DNA of 64,000 bases from Saccharomyces uvarum (GCA_947243795.1 OX365938.1:186001-250000), one strand, 5' to 3'. Shown: positions 49,630 to 59,973, counted from the first letter of the stretch. The notes: generated by a model from the letters alone, not told the origin. Numbers and translations: made by a program.

Positions 49630-51168
49630 TCATAACTCTCCGAATTCATCGTAGACGGATCTCCAGTTTTTGAAGAACCCGTGGAAGAACTTGGTACCCA
49701 ATTTGACATCCATGGACCCCGTAGCGGCCCTGATACTGTGCATGGACATTTGGGCAATGCCCAGGTCTATGGTACGGGCACCGGTTTGGGAGGCCAAGGA
49801 TGGGCCGATGGTGCCGCCTGATCTTGAGTTGTTTTTGATTTGGAAGTACTGTACTTTGTCCCCGTTGAGACGTGCGAGCTCTTCCACCAGGGCAGTGCCC
49901 ACAACATCCGTGGCCATGTGGCCGTTTGGATCTAGGGACAGAGTGATACCGACGTTGGGCACTGGGGAATGGTTCTTCATGTAGACTTCTGGGAAGTTTG
50001 GGTTTAACAGGTGGTTGACGTCTGCGGACAGAATGATGGAATTTGCCCACACTGTATGTAAGTCAACTGGCTTCTTGCTGAAGGCGGAAGTAGCGCGCTC
50101 CACCATCGACTCCATCAAACGACCCTTCGCACCTTGTCTTGTCAATGAGCCGATTTCTTCGTTATCAAACAAAGTGACGGTGGTGAATGCGTCTGAGTCT
50201 TCGGTGTTGACGTTCTTGGCGTAGGATACCAGGGCAACCATGGCCGCAAAACTACACAGTCTATCGTCCAGACGTGGTGCGAAGATGAAGTGCTTACGGA
50301 TACCACCGATGGTACCCTTTTGAACGTCGAATAAGTCCAAATCCATTTGAATCAACTCGGATACCTCCAAACCGGCTAAATTGGCAACGTATCTTAACAG
50401 ATGCGTGTTATGCTTGCCGGCCAGGGGCGCATTCTTTTCGTCGTCAGTGGGTGTCTCGTCTTCACTTGAAGTGGGGAACCCCATGACTGGAACGGTTTGG
50501 TCTTCTTTATCAAATGGGCCTTCTGCCGGTTTACCGAAGTGAGGGGCCAAAGAGGGAATTCTACAGAGAGGGTAGGGCGTGGAGTCGATTAATGTACTCT
50601 TGATTTCGTTGGTGCCCTTTTTCTTGTAAAGCAGACGGCCACCAATACCCAGGTCTCTGTCTAGCCACAGCTCGTTTAGAGTGCCACCATAGGGAGCAAC
50701 GGCAAGTCTGCCGTAACCTTGTGATAGCTCTTCCAAGGAAGCAGGCTTCAACTTGACGGTCAAAGCGTCTACATGAGATCCGATGGCACCAATACCCTTC
50801 TCCGCCTTCCAGTTCTTACCCAGAATGAAAGCAGAAAGGTTAGTACCGTTTCTCAAGGTGTAGAACTTACCACCATTTTCACCAATGGAGTCCTTCCAAT
50901 TAGATTTCTCGCTCAAGTACTTGAACCCATTCTTATCTAACATTTTAGAGAAAAACGCTATAACATGGTAAGTGGTGGGGTTCTTGTACATGAAGTCAAT
51001 GAACTCTTGAGAAGCCACCTCATAACTGTGCTCTAGGTCACGCGCTGTAAACTCCTCGTTTCTCTTTACTTTCATGTCGTCCGCGGTTTGGTCATCCTTG
51101 GATGGCTCAACGCTTAGCTGTTGAAGGGTTTTCTTCAATTGTTCTAGTATTTCACGTTGTTCTTCCAT
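49630..51168 (-). CDS. LAP4: Vacuolar aminopeptidase I (Lap4/Ape1)
   Basis: Zinc aminopeptidase of family M18, delivered from cytoplasm to vacuole as a dodecamer by the Cvt pathway and selective autophagy. It is 512 aa from the ATG at 51166-51168 (MEEQREILEQLKKTLQQL), the S. cerevisiae start; that protein is 514 aa. The first ~45 residues are the propeptide, with an amphipathic helix that drives assembly and Atg19 binding. Metal and catalytic motifs: GSHVDALTVK, APRLDDRLCSF, DNEEIGS and SADVNHLLNP. The propeptide linker (about 20-45) is diverged from S. cerevisiae while the helix is kept. An in-frame ATG at 51252 would add 28 residues. TATAAA boxes at about 51283 and 51299 put transcription starts downstream of it, so I keep the shorter form. 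Confidence 0.96.
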   Translation of the reverse strand: MEEQREILEQLKKTLQQLSVEPSKDDQTADDMKVKRNEEFTARDLEHSYEVASQEFIDFMYKNPTTYHVIAFFSKMLDKNGFKYLSEKSNWKDSIGENGGKFYTLRNGTNLSAFILGKNWKAEKGIGAIGSHVDALTVKLKPASLEELSQGYGRLAVAPYGGTLNELWLDRDLGIGGRLLYKKKGTNEIKSTLIDSTPYPLCRIPSLAPHFGKPAEGPFDKEDQTVPVMGFPTSSEDETPTDDEKNAPLAGKHNTHLLRYVANLAGLEVSELIQMDLDLFDVQKGTIGGIRKHFIFAPRLDDRLCSFAAMVALVSYAKNVNTEDSDAFTTVTLFDNEEIGSLTRQGAKGRLMESMVERATSAFSKKPVDLHTVWANSIILSADVNHLLNPNFPEVYMKNHSPVPNVGITLSLDPNGHMATDVVGTALVEELARLNGDKVQYFQIKNNSRSGGTIGPSLASQTGARTIDLGIAQMSMHSIRAATGSMDVKLGTKFFHGFFKNWRSVYDEFGEL

Positions 51169-51887
51169 TCTTTCCTTGTTTTGTTTTTGTAGTTTTTCTT
51201 GTTTATTGGGAACTACGACCGCAATGTCTCTACTGAAGGGCCAAGAGTGCATACTAAGGTATACGTTACGAGCCTTATCTTTTATAAAGTCAAGCGCTTA
51301 TAAAAGAAATTTTTACTGTTTTACGAAACAATTAAAGGGGCGTCATGTGCTTACTTAACCCTATCTTCTCCGACCACCGTCTCCTGCCACTACGGCAACC
51401 GCACGCCATACCGACGCAAACAGTATCAACGCCTAGTCTGTGTTCGAAAAACCCCCTGGCCCAGATCACCAGTTCTTGTTCTTCAAGATAAGCGTTTGTC
51501 CCAGACCTACATTTTCCTTTGCATGCTCTTCCGAGGAAATCAAGATTCGCAACCCATACCCTAAGTTGGATGCTGACCAATTCCGCAGCCAATTCAGCAA
51601 CCACTGCCATTTATCTCACCCCAGAAGGAAGAATGATTTTTTATCTGATACCAGCAAGTGCAAGAGATAGGGGTTGGCCACGACTATCCACGTCTCTTCA
51701 AGGGCTGAATAATCACGTCCCTGGCGAGCATTGACTTTGGAGGGGTAAGTGCCTCGCACTACCTGAAGGCTTGGCACCTGCCGTAACGGCATACACTTTA
51801 AAGACGAGAAACCGCATCCGGGTTGTAATTGAGCCAATAAAGTAGGCATACGTGCGTTCACAATAGAAGGATTGTCCAGGCTGCTTG

Positions 51888-51911
51888 TCTCTCTCTCTCT
51901 CTCTCTCTCTT
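51888..51911 (+). repeat. CT dinucleotide microsatellite
   Basis: About 24 bp of TC/CT repeat with one internal phase slip, in the HSL1 upstream region. Confidence 0.9.
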
Positions 51912-51914
51912 ATT

Positions 51915-51968
51915 TTTCGCGTTGTGAAACATTTTTACTAGTTTTTTTTTCGCGTGGTCTTTTTCGCG
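51915..51968 (-). promoter_or_regulatory. Cluster of three SCB-type CGCGAAA sites (HSL1 promoter)
   Basis: TTTCGCG occurs at 51915-51921, 51948-51954 and 51962-51968, equal to CGCGAAA on the minus strand. This is the Swi4 recognition form CRCGAAA. Three copies in 54 bp, ~425-475 bp upstream of HSL1, fit the G1/S expression of this cell-cycle kinase. Confidence 0.6.
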
Positions 51969-52262
51969 TTGAGTTGTTTGGGCTAAACAACAAGAGTTAA
52001 TCTCAATCACATACCGTAGCGTACTGTACCGGCTGGAAGCAGCCTTGTAGTGGTGTTTCTTATTGGTGTTCTTAATATAAGCAAGCGCTCTTTTGTCTCG
52101 AGACCCGTTTCCTCTTGCCCACGCACTCAAGCCTGTAAGCTCTACAAAAGACCCAACGTTAAGAACGTAAACTAAGCCTCTCAATAGCCAATCGAAACAA
52201 AGAGTAGGCATCGAGCAGACTATCGAGTAGGCTGGATATCCCATCAAAGTCGCTGAAAAACT

Positions 52263-52296
52263 CACGAAAAAAAAGTCAAGACAAAAACAAACGCGT
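52263..52296 (+). promoter_or_regulatory. SCB CACGAAA and MCB ACGCGT close to HSL1
   Basis: CACGAAA at 52263-52269 is the classical SCB core, and ACGCGT at 52291-52296 is a perfect MCB. Both lie within 130 bp of the HSL1 ATG and add to the upstream cluster. Confidence 0.6.
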
Positions 52297-52391
52297 TTCT
52301 GTAGACAAAATTACAAATAAAATAGACCAACAACCAACTATTATTCACTCCTTTACTATTATTATTGCTATTATTATTTTTGTCTCGAAGA

Positions 52392-55300
52392 ATGACTGGT
52401 CATGTATCCAAGTCCAACCAAAAGCCCAAAGGCCGCCCGTCGTCATTGGCAAGGAAGGCTGCTAAAAGAGCTATGGCTAAAGTAAATTCAAATCCGAAAA
52501 GGACATCTGCTCATTTAGAACGTGTGGTGCAATCTGTAAACGATGCTACCAAAAGATTGTCTCAGCCCGAATCGACCGTCAGTGTTACTACAAAATCATC
52601 CAAAAGGAAATCAAGGGACACAGTGGGTCCTTGGAAGCTGGGTAAAACTCTAGGTAAGGGATCTTCTGGTAGAGTGCGCTTAGCTAAAAATATGGAAACA
52701 GGACAATTGGCTGCCATTAAGATTGTTCCCAAGAAAAAAGCCTTTGTTCATCGCTCTAATAACGGAACCGTTCCTAACTCCTATTCTTCGTCCATGGTCA
52801 CCTCTAATGTATCTTCTCCGTCAATAGTGTCCAGGGAACATAGCAATCACTCTCAAACCAATCCATACGGTATAGAACGTGAAATTGTCATTATGAAGCT
52901 AATCTCTCATGCCAACGTGATGGCGTTGTTCGAGGTCTGGGAGAACAAATCGGAACTATACTTGGTACTAGAATACGTTGATGGTGGTGAATTATTCGAC
53001 TATTTGGTCTCGAGGGGAAAACTGCCTGAAAGAGAAGCAATCCATTACTTTAAGCAAATCGTCGAAGGTGTTTCCTACTGTCACTCCTTCAATATATGCC
53101 ACCGTGATCTAAAGCCTGAAAATTTACTGTTAGATAAAAAAAATAAAAAGATCAAAATTGCAGATTTTGGTATGGCAGCTTTAGAACTTCCAAACAAACT
53201 TTTAAAGACTTCATGTGGTTCTCCACATTACGCCTCTCCTGAAATCGTCATGGGTAGGCCATACCATGGTGGTCCAAGTGACGTTTGGTCGTGCGGTATC
53301 GTTCTATTTGCATTGTTGACTGGACATCTACCCTTCAACGATGACAACATCAAAAAGTTATTGCTAAAAGTTCAATCAGGTAAATATCAAATGCCCATGA
53401 ATTTATCCGCTGAGGCTCGTGATTTAATATCCAAAATTTTGGTAATTGACCCTGAAAAAAGGATAACCACTCAGGAAATACTCGAGCATCCTCTTATCAA
53501 GAAATATGATAATTTGCCCGTTACTAGAATGCTTAGAAAAATGAAAAGGGACAACATGACAAGAGGAAAGTCCAATTCAGATTTACACTTATTGGACAAC
53601 GTTTCACCCTCTATTGTAACTTTAAACACTAAAAACGAAATCGACGAATCCATTTTAAGGAGTTTGCAAATTCTATGGCATGGAGTTTCTCGTGAATTAA
53701 TTACTGCTAAATTACTTCAAAAGCCAATGTCAGAGGAAAAGCTATTCTATTCGCTGCTGTTACAATATAAGCAGCGCCACTCAATCTCATTGTCTCTGGC
53801 AAGTGAAACCCAGAAGGCCGCAAAAGAAACTGGCATGAATGAATCAAAAATAGAAAGCACTTTAGAGCTTCCTAATTCCTCAAACTCAAGAAGTGATATT
53901 GACGTGAAAACTTTACATTCTTCGGAGGCTCACTCAGAAAATACACCAGAATTCGATCCCCATGATGATATCAATACTAACGCCGGATCAGAAATGAACG
54001 CTCCAGTGCTGGCGCAAAAATCTCAGTTTAGTATCAATACTCTCAGCCAACGAGGAAGTGATAAATATGAAGCAGAAGTTCCAACTCTACCACCTGCTAT
54101 ACCTATATTTAGCGCCTCCTCAGCAAGAGTTTTCCGCAACTCTTTCACTTCTATTTCTTCACGTTCGAGGAAATCGCTACGCCTCTCGAGTTCCAAACTA
54201 TCATTATCAGCTTCAACTTCTAGAGAAACCATGCACGAAAACACGTTGCCTCTACCCTTATTGCCGAAATCACCCTCAAGATATTCTCTCTCAAAGAAGG
54301 CAATTCACTCATCTCCATCAAATAAGTCTTTACTTAATTTGCTACCAAGGAACCATATAGCCCCAAACACCACTGTAAGAAGAACCTTGCAAAATTCGGC
54401 GTCAAAGAGATCATTGTATTCATTACAGTCGATTTCTAAACGTTCCTTGAACTTGAAAGATATACTGGTGTTCGACGATCCCCTTCCTAGCAAGATGCCG
54501 GAAACTGAAAACACAAATAAATCTAAATCGCATTCTTTTGAATCGGACTCAGACTTCGAAATCTTATGTGATCAAATCTTATTTGGAAATGCTTTAGATA
54601 AGATTCTGGAAGAGGAAGAAGATAACGAAAAACAGAAAGATCTTCCAAAACTGTGGACAGAAAATACAAAAATTCCAACAGCTACTACTATGGACGTTAA
54701 GGTGTCTATGAATAAAGAGAATGAAGAGCCAGAAAAAAATTCAGCCAAGATTGAAAAAGACTTGTCCAATATTCTACATAACCAGTTGGAAGAGAATTCA
54801 AAGATTTCATCATTCGCTATGTTTCAAGATGAAAGTACTCCATCTAATTCGGTCTTGGAAGCTAAAAAACCAGAAAGAGCAGTCCTTTCAGATATCACGA
54901 GCTCGTTCAATAAGGCCAACGATGACTTTTTCAAAAGTGAAAAGTTGGCGATGGAAAAGAAGAACCGTAAGGCCCGGCCTTTGAAAAAGAATGCGCCATT
55001 ACTATCACCAAAACCTACTCAAACCCAAAGTCAACGTGTAAATTCTTTACCTGGTGTAAAAGGTAAAACATCTTTATCTCTAGATCCTCGTCGCAACATT
55101 TCTCAGCCGGTGAATTCGAAAGTAGAATCGTTACTGCAGGGACTGAAACCTAAAAGAGGTCCGCCTTCCCATTGGTCCCACGAGAGCGGGTCCTTGTTTG
55201 CGGATGGGCACAAGGCAGATGAACACCCAGATAAAGCTTTAGATAATACATTCGAAAGTTCATGCGTTCCTTCAACTATGGTAGCAACAGATTCGACAGA

Positions 55301-56972
55301 TCCTAGTGTGCTAGCGGAATCTAGTACAATCCACAAGCCAATGTTGTCCTTACCTTCAACCTTTTTAAACACCTCTATGACGTTTAAAAATCTTAGCCAA
55401 ATGCTTGCTCAAGAAGATAATGACAAGCACCTGAGCATACCTCAAAATCAATCCAGGAGCGTAGCAATATCGCATCCTCTGCGAAAGCAATCCACTAAGA
55501 TATCTTTAACACCAAGATCTAATGTAAACACTAATTTATCGATTAAACGTAATCAAAGCTCGACTGGATCGTATATGAGCAATGACCTAGATGAAATCTC
55601 GGATATGACTTTTGCAATGGAAATACCGACAAATACTTTCACTGCGCACGCAGTTCAACTAATAAATAGTGGCTCGGGCAATAATACGGCTGGTGCATCA
55701 CCCAAAATATCTTCTTTTACAAAAGATAAGGGAAGTGAACTAGCTGACTACGTGCTAAAGGAAAACAGAGCAGTCAATAGCAAAACTAATAATATTCCAG
55801 ATTACAGTGCACCAAGTACGCACAATGAAGGGGCCATTAACATTTTTGAAGATGCTCCCTCCGATGAGGGGTCATTGAATACATCTTCATCAGAGAGCGA
55901 TTCACAAGGGAGTGTGCACAGAAAGGCCGTATCTATTGATACATTGACAACTACAACCGTTCTTACACCAGCAACAAACGTTAGAGTAAGTCTTTATTGG
56001 AACAATAATAATGCAGGCATTCCTCGAGAGACCACTGAAGAAATACTTTCCAAAATTCAACTATCGCCGGAAAAGCCACCAAATCCATACGTGCAAAAGA
56101 GATTCTCTTCTGCACGTGGTAGTCGCGATAGTGATGCGTTAGGTATTTCCCAAAGTGTAAAGTCAATGTTCAAGGATTTGGAGGAAGATCAAGATGACCA
56201 CACATCTCAGGCTGATATGCTTACGTCAAGTTTGAACTACCAAAATTCAAAGCTTTCTGAGGAGAACACCAACCCAAAGCAAAGAGTGACGATGTTATTT
56301 GATGAAGAGGAGGAAGAATCCAAGAAAATAGGTTCTGAAAAAATAAAAGAGGAACTCACTAACCTGGATAACAAAATAGACGAGGAACCTGCCCACGTTT
56401 CTTTATCGCCTGTTACTAATAAAGAGAGGCATGTTGACGTCACAGGAAATAATTATCTAAAGGCCCCAAAACCCTTGCCTACTAAAGCCGCCAAAGAGCC
56501 TGCTTTGAGAACAGCTTCCGCTGCCAATACTAAAGGTCTAGAAAACACTTCTAAAAGCGCCAATAAATCTAAAGTTAAAGACGCGCCCGGTAATGATAAA
56601 AAAAATTGGTTCGTCAAGCTATTACAAAATTTCTCATCTCATAACAGTGGAACAAAGATATCTAATAATCACGAAACTAAAATTTCATTTGACGAAGTGC
56701 ATATACTGACATTGAATGAATTCAACAAGAATAGTATCGATTACCAACTGAAAAACTTGGATCACAAGTTTGGCAAAAAATGTGTGGAATACGATTGTAA
56801 ATTTGTAAAAGGAAACTTTAAATTCAAAATTAAAATCAGCACTCTGCCAAATGCGTCAACGATCATCACTGTAAAGAGGAGGAGCAGGAATGCAAACGCT
56901 ACTTCCGATAGAGCTTTTGAAAAGTTTAATAATGATGTGGAAAGAGTAATTAGAAATGCCGGACGTGCATAA
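52392..56972 (+). CDS. HSL1: Morphogenesis-checkpoint kinase Hsl1 (Nim1 family)
   Basis: Septin-bound kinase that, with Hsl7, recruits Swe1 to the bud neck for degradation, coupling bud formation to mitotic entry. It is 1526 aa (1518 in S. cerevisiae). The kinase domain begins near residue 81: glycine loop LGKGSSGRV, Lys110 (AAIKIV), HRDLKPEN, ADFGMA, SPHYASPE. Destruction signals for APC/C are conserved: a KEN box at 775-777 (NKENEEPE) and an RxxL box in ERAVLSDIT. The C-terminal ~130 residues (DEVHILTLNEFNK ... FEKFNNDVERVIRNAG) form a KA1-type membrane-binding domain. Between them is a long, poorly conserved Ser/Asn-rich region. The ATG at 52392 (MTGHVSKSN) matches the S. cerevisiae start; the frame opens at a TTG at 52365. 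Confidence 0.97.
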   Translation: MTGHVSKSNQKPKGRPSSLARKAAKRAMAKVNSNPKRTSAHLERVVQSVNDATKRLSQPESTVSVTTKSSKRKSRDTVGPWKLGKTLGKGSSGRVRLAKNMETGQLAAIKIVPKKKAFVHRSNNGTVPNSYSSSMVTSNVSSPSIVSREHSNHSQTNPYGIEREIVIMKLISHANVMALFEVWENKSELYLVLEYVDGGELFDYLVSRGKLPEREAIHYFKQIVEGVSYCHSFNICHRDLKPENLLLDKKNKKIKIADFGMAALELPNKLLKTSCGSPHYASPEIVMGRPYHGGPSDVWSCGIVLFALLTGHLPFNDDNIKKLLLKVQSGKYQMPMNLSAEARDLISKILVIDPEKRITTQEILEHPLIKKYDNLPVTRMLRKMKRDNMTRGKSNSDLHLLDNVSPSIVTLNTKNEIDESILRSLQILWHGVSRELITAKLLQKPMSEEKLFYSLLLQYKQRHSISLSLASETQKAAKETGMNESKIESTLELPNSSNSRSDIDVKTLHSSEAHSENTPEFDPHDDINTNAGSEMNAPVLAQKSQFSINTLSQRGSDKYEAEVPTLPPAIPIFSASSARVFRNSFTSISSRSRKSLRLSSSKLSLSASTSRETMHENTLPLPLLPKSPSRYSLSKKAIHSSPSNKSLLNLLPRNHIAPNTTVRRTLQNSASKRSLYSLQSISKRSLNLKDILVFDDPLPSKMPETENTNKSKSHSFESDSDFEILCDQILFGNALDKILEEEEDNEKQKDLPKLWTENTKIPTATTMDVKVSMNKENEEPEKNSAKIEKDLSNILHNQLEENSKISSFAMFQDESTPSNSVLEAKKPERAVLSDITSSFNKANDDFFKSEKLAMEKKNRKARPLKKNAPLLSPKPTQTQSQRVNSLPGVKGKTSLSLDPRRNISQPVNSKVESLLQGLKPKRGPPSHWSHESGSLFADGHKADEHPDKALDNTFESSCVPSTMVATDSTDPSVLAESSTIHKPMLSLPSTFLNTSMTFKNLSQMLAQEDNDKHLSIPQNQSRSVAISHPLRKQSTKISLTPRSNVNTNLSIKRNQSSTGSYMSNDLDEISDMTFAMEIPTNTFTAHAVQLINSGSGNNTAGASPKISSFTKDKGSELADYVLKENRAVNSKTNNIPDYSAPSTHNEGAINIFEDAPSDEGSLNTSSSESDSQGSVHRKAVSIDTLTTTTVLTPATNVRVSLYWNNNNAGIPRETTEEILSKIQLSPEKPPNPYVQKRFSSARGSRDSDALGISQSVKSMFKDLEEDQDDHTSQADMLTSSLNYQNSKLSEENTNPKQRVTMLFDEEEEESKKIGSEKIKEELTNLDNKIDEEPAHVSLSPVTNKERHVDVTGNNYLKAPKPLPTKAAKEPALRTASAANTKGLENTSKSANKSKVKDAPGNDKKNWFVKLLQNFSSHNSGTKISNNHETKISFDEVHILTLNEFNKNSIDYQLKNLDHKFGKKCVEYDCKFVKGNFKFKIKISTLPNASTIITVKRRSRNANATSDRAFEKFNNDVERVIRNAGRA

Positions 56973-57198
56973 AGTTTGTATAGACATTACGTAATTGTAT
57001 AAAAATATCAAAAAATTGATGTACAAGAACTGATTATGTAAAACAGAAAGAAAGAGGGCAGACATGAAATAAAAATTAATTAAACAATAATACAAATCAG
57101 AGTAATGAAAAGGGTTTTACACATTGTCCTAGTTTAGAAAATAAATACAACCCTCAATGCGTAGGGACAGCTGCAGGTTTTTTTTTCTTTTTTATTGT

Positions 57199-58962
57199 TT
57201 AAGAGGATTCGTCACCCGATAAATCATATTCAGAGAGCTCCTCTTCAGAACTATCATTTAAATCTTCATCTTGTACGAATTCTTCATCTTCGTCAATATT
57301 TTCGTTTAAATCATCAACAAACAAAGCATATTTGTCAGCGTCATCGTAGTACTCCGATAAGATAAAGGTCGAATAAGTCATGGAGTCTTTCTTTTTCTCG
57401 ACGGTTTCCTTCAAATTCTCATCCATTTCAATCGTGTCATATTGGAAATTCCAGAATTGTCTGAAGTCTTTATTCCAGCATGCCACCATTATAGTACTAA
57501 TCAACAAGGAAGGAACGATGTATAACAAAGCTGGTTGAGCGGTATTGAATAAAGATAACGATACCATGGCGGATACTAAAGCAGCAACGTAGCTAACCAT
57601 AGCTGTGATAAAATACTTGCCAATATATGACCAATTCAAGAAGTGAAACTCAGTGTCATCATGATCAAGATGCCATTTCCAAATATCATACTTGTAGCAC
57701 ATAGCGATGAACATACCAGGTAGGGCAATATCACCTAAGCCGAGCATTGAGAAATTGAAGCTGTTTTGGGCAGTGTTGAACTTAACTGGTAAGCTTAGTT
57801 TTACTGGAATATCAAGGTTCGTTGCAACCGTAACCATCACATCAGTACCAAAGACGAAATAAATGTCGTAGAAGAATAATGCAATAAGGATTAGAGCCCC
57901 GGATTTCAAATTCTTCAACTTTAGTTGAGAAATGGACCAAATTGCCATATTCATGCTCACCGCATTGGATATTAACCAGTTGTTAGGAGACAAATAGAAG
58001 TAGACAGTGGCGACTACAGAAAGCACAAATGAAACGATAAGTGCGTTATTCAGGTATATGTTACTGATTTGTCTTTTCGAATTGACGTCTTTGGGTTTAA
58101 CCAATTCCCTTCTATAAAAGTGTTTCATCCAGTGGTCCTTCTCGATTTCAGCCAAGGTCTTTTTGTGAACAACCGAGTTAGATAATCCATCCTTGTAGTT
58201 CAAGTTTGTAACGAACCCACCTATTTTATTCAGATCTTCGTTATCGTCAGCAATGGTTACACGGTACCTTGGTAAAATGGTCAAGGGGTTCCAAGAAGTC
58301 AAATGGGATATATTTCTGGAAAAGGAATTAAGGAAATATGAGTAGACAAATGTACCAGCAGGTATATTCAATAGTGTTATGTTAAAATTCAAAATTTTAA
58401 CCACGTATCTCAACCAATTCAGATGTAGCTTCTTGATGACAAAGTATAGAGCCAGTAAAGTGCAACCGCTGGTTAAAGGAAGTATGATTGCATGTTTCTC
58501 ATCCATCATATCAAAGAACTTCTTGCTTTTTTTCTTCTTCTTTTTGTCGTCGTCATTCTCATGGTAAATAACATGGCAATCGTGATCTACATCAAAATCG
58601 GTGGGGTCAAACAATGGGTGTTCCCTGGTAGGAGGTAAAGCGGTAAACGGAATAGAGGATATGGACGTGAATGAACCAATAACGACCAAAGCACTGGCAA
58701 TGAGAACTAGGGTAGCATAATTGAATACTAAAGAGTGGCTTTCAACTAAGTGTGTGATCTTGTGGGCCACACGATATGATATCTTGTCGAAGGTAGTGGC
58801 TAAGCCGTTATTATGGTTTTCGACTATAGCATTAATTTTTTCAAAAACTTGTTCTAGTTCTTTGTTCGATGCACCTTGGCTTGTGCTTGTCGAATTAGCC
58901 CTAAAGATGCGAGACGACCACTCCGAAAAGTGGTCTACAACAGAGTTTAAATACTTGTTCAT
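57199..58962 (-). CDS. YPF1: Signal peptide peptidase-like protease Ypf1
   Basis: Intramembrane GxGD aspartyl protease of the ER, homologue of human signal peptide peptidase. It takes part in an ER-associated degradation route. It is 587 aa, the same as S. cerevisiae. About nine membrane segments are visible. Catalytic residues are Asp366 in FFYDIYFVFG (the YD motif) and Asp411 in GLGDIALPG, with the PAL motif in AQPALLYIVP. The acidic C-terminus (DEDLNDSSEEEL) is cytosolic. A Lys/Asp-rich loop sits near 145. The ATG at 58960-58962 is the start. Confidence 0.96.
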   Translation of the reverse strand: MNKYLNSVVDHFSEWSSRIFRANSTSTSQGASNKELEQVFEKINAIVENHNNGLATTFDKISYRVAHKITHLVESHSLVFNYATLVLIASALVVIGSFTSISSIPFTALPPTREHPLFDPTDFDVDHDCHVIYHENDDDKKKKKKSKKFFDMMDEKHAIILPLTSGCTLLALYFVIKKLHLNWLRYVVKILNFNITLLNIPAGTFVYSYFLNSFSRNISHLTSWNPLTILPRYRVTIADDNEDLNKIGGFVTNLNYKDGLSNSVVHKKTLAEIEKDHWMKHFYRRELVKPKDVNSKRQISNIYLNNALIVSFVLSVVATVYFYLSPNNWLISNAVSMNMAIWSISQLKLKNLKSGALILIALFFYDIYFVFGTDVMVTVATNLDIPVKLSLPVKFNTAQNSFNFSMLGLGDIALPGMFIAMCYKYDIWKWHLDHDDTEFHFLNWSYIGKYFITAMVSYVAALVSAMVSLSLFNTAQPALLYIVPSLLISTIMVACWNKDFRQFWNFQYDTIEMDENLKETVEKKKDSMTYSTFILSEYYDDADKYALFVDDLNENIDEDEEFVQDEDLNDSSEEELSEYDLSGDESS

Positions 58963-59220
58963 TGCGTATTTGCTTTTTCTTTAGTTGAGATCCACAGCAT
59001 TTCTCAAAAAGGGAGGTCTTGGCAAACCTTGTCTTATATATTCCATTCGGAGAGGGGTTCTTTTCTTTCCGGTGTCTCAAAATCCTTTTTTCTTCACGGC
59101 ACAAAGGCACCTAATATATATCAAAGACTATATGAATTGAAAAGAGTATAAAATATGAAAAATGAAAAGTGATATGACGAGTTGTATAATATAGGTGCTC
59201 ATCGAATAGTTGATAAGGCC

Positions 59221-59973
59221 CTAACGCTTACGTTGCTTCTTCCATTTAAAAGAAGACTTCCCTGATGAGTCTACGATTTTCTTCTTTGAACCCTTTTTCA
59301 ACAGTTCTCTTTGAGCGTCCATTCTCTGTTGGACTTGTTTCAACTGGGTTTCTCTCTGTATATGTTGTTTTACTTGTTTGAATTTTTTCAGTTTCTTCTT
59401 GTCTAGTGATTCCTTGGGCATTATTGATGAGGCACTCTTATTGTTTAAAACATCTTGGGTCAACTGGTCCTTGGTTAGTCTATTCTCAGACCTATTTACC
59501 ATCTCAGAAGTGGTATTGAAAAACTTTTCTGGGGCAAAATCCTCCATCTTTTCTCGGGAATCAACAAATATTGTATGATTCCCACTGCTTTTGAACATTA
59601 GTTCCTTAGATCTTTTCTCCAGTTTTTTCAACTCTAGTTGTCTCAACGTCCTCACATAGTTGCTATCCTGTGTCTTGAGCAATTTCACTTGGTCCATGGA
59701 AAGCGACTCGTCTTCATCGTCACCGTGACGTGAGGTGATTAGGAGCCCTTTTGCATCTGTCTTTCTCGAATGCATAGCATGGTAAAACTCATCAGGGTTT
59801 CTTTCCTTTACTTTTTCTCTGAGAATCTTCAAACTGGACTGCTTTCTATGGAAATCTTGTGCACGCTTTACATAGTCTTTATGCTTTTCTAAGAAACCAT
59901 ATCTGGTACGACTCGTTATTTGAGAACGCTCTCTATGCTGCTTTTTTTGAACATCATGCACTAGTTTAGCCAT
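59221..59973 (-). CDS. UTP11: U3 snoRNP / SSU processome subunit Utp11
   Basis: Nucleolar protein of the small-subunit processome, needed for 18S rRNA maturation. It is 250 aa, the same as S. cerevisiae. It is highly basic and helical throughout, with the conserved N-terminus MAKLVHDVQKKQHRERSQ and the family block GFLEKHKDYVKRAQDFHRKQ. It ends in a basic SSFKWKKQRKR. The frame opens to 59997 via a GTG; the ATG at 59971-59973 is the known start. A PAC element lies ~125 bp upstream, as expected for a ribosome-biogenesis gene. It is divergent from MTC2 across 299 bp. Confidence 0.97.
   Translation of the reverse strand: MAKLVHDVQKKQHRERSQITSRTRYGFLEKHKDYVKRAQDFHRKQSSLKILREKVKERNPDEFYHAMHSRKTDAKGLLITSRHGDDEDESLSMDQVKLLKTQDSNYVRTLRQLELKKLEKRSKELMFKSSGNHTIFVDSREKMEDFAPEKFFNTTSEMVNRSENRLTKDQLTQDVLNNKSASSIMPKESLDKKKLKKFKQVKQHIQRETQLKQVQQRMDAQRELLKKGSKKKIVDSSGKSSFKWKKQRKR

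Larger units (their letters stand above)
51169..52391. other. LAP4-HSL1 divergent intergenic region
   Basis: Shared 1.2-kb upstream region. Near LAP4 it has two TATAAA-type boxes. Near HSL1 it has a CT-dinucleotide run, three SCB-type CGCGAAA words and one each of CACGAAA and ACGCGT. S. cerevisiae has a dubious ORF (YKL102C) here. The ORFs in this window (51332-51610 and 51858-52265, both minus) show no feature I trust. Confidence 0.55.

Noticed and set aside
51332-51610. 92-codon minus-strand frame in the LAP4-HSL1 gap, possible counterpart of dubious YKL102C
   Set aside because: It lies in promoter DNA and shows no domain. The S. cerevisiae ORF there is itself classed as dubious, and I cannot confirm similarity.
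51858-52265. 135-codon minus-strand frame upstream of HSL1
   Set aside because: Starts with GTG, overlaps the SBF/MBF site cluster, and its Arg-Glu run is only the CT microsatellite read backwards.
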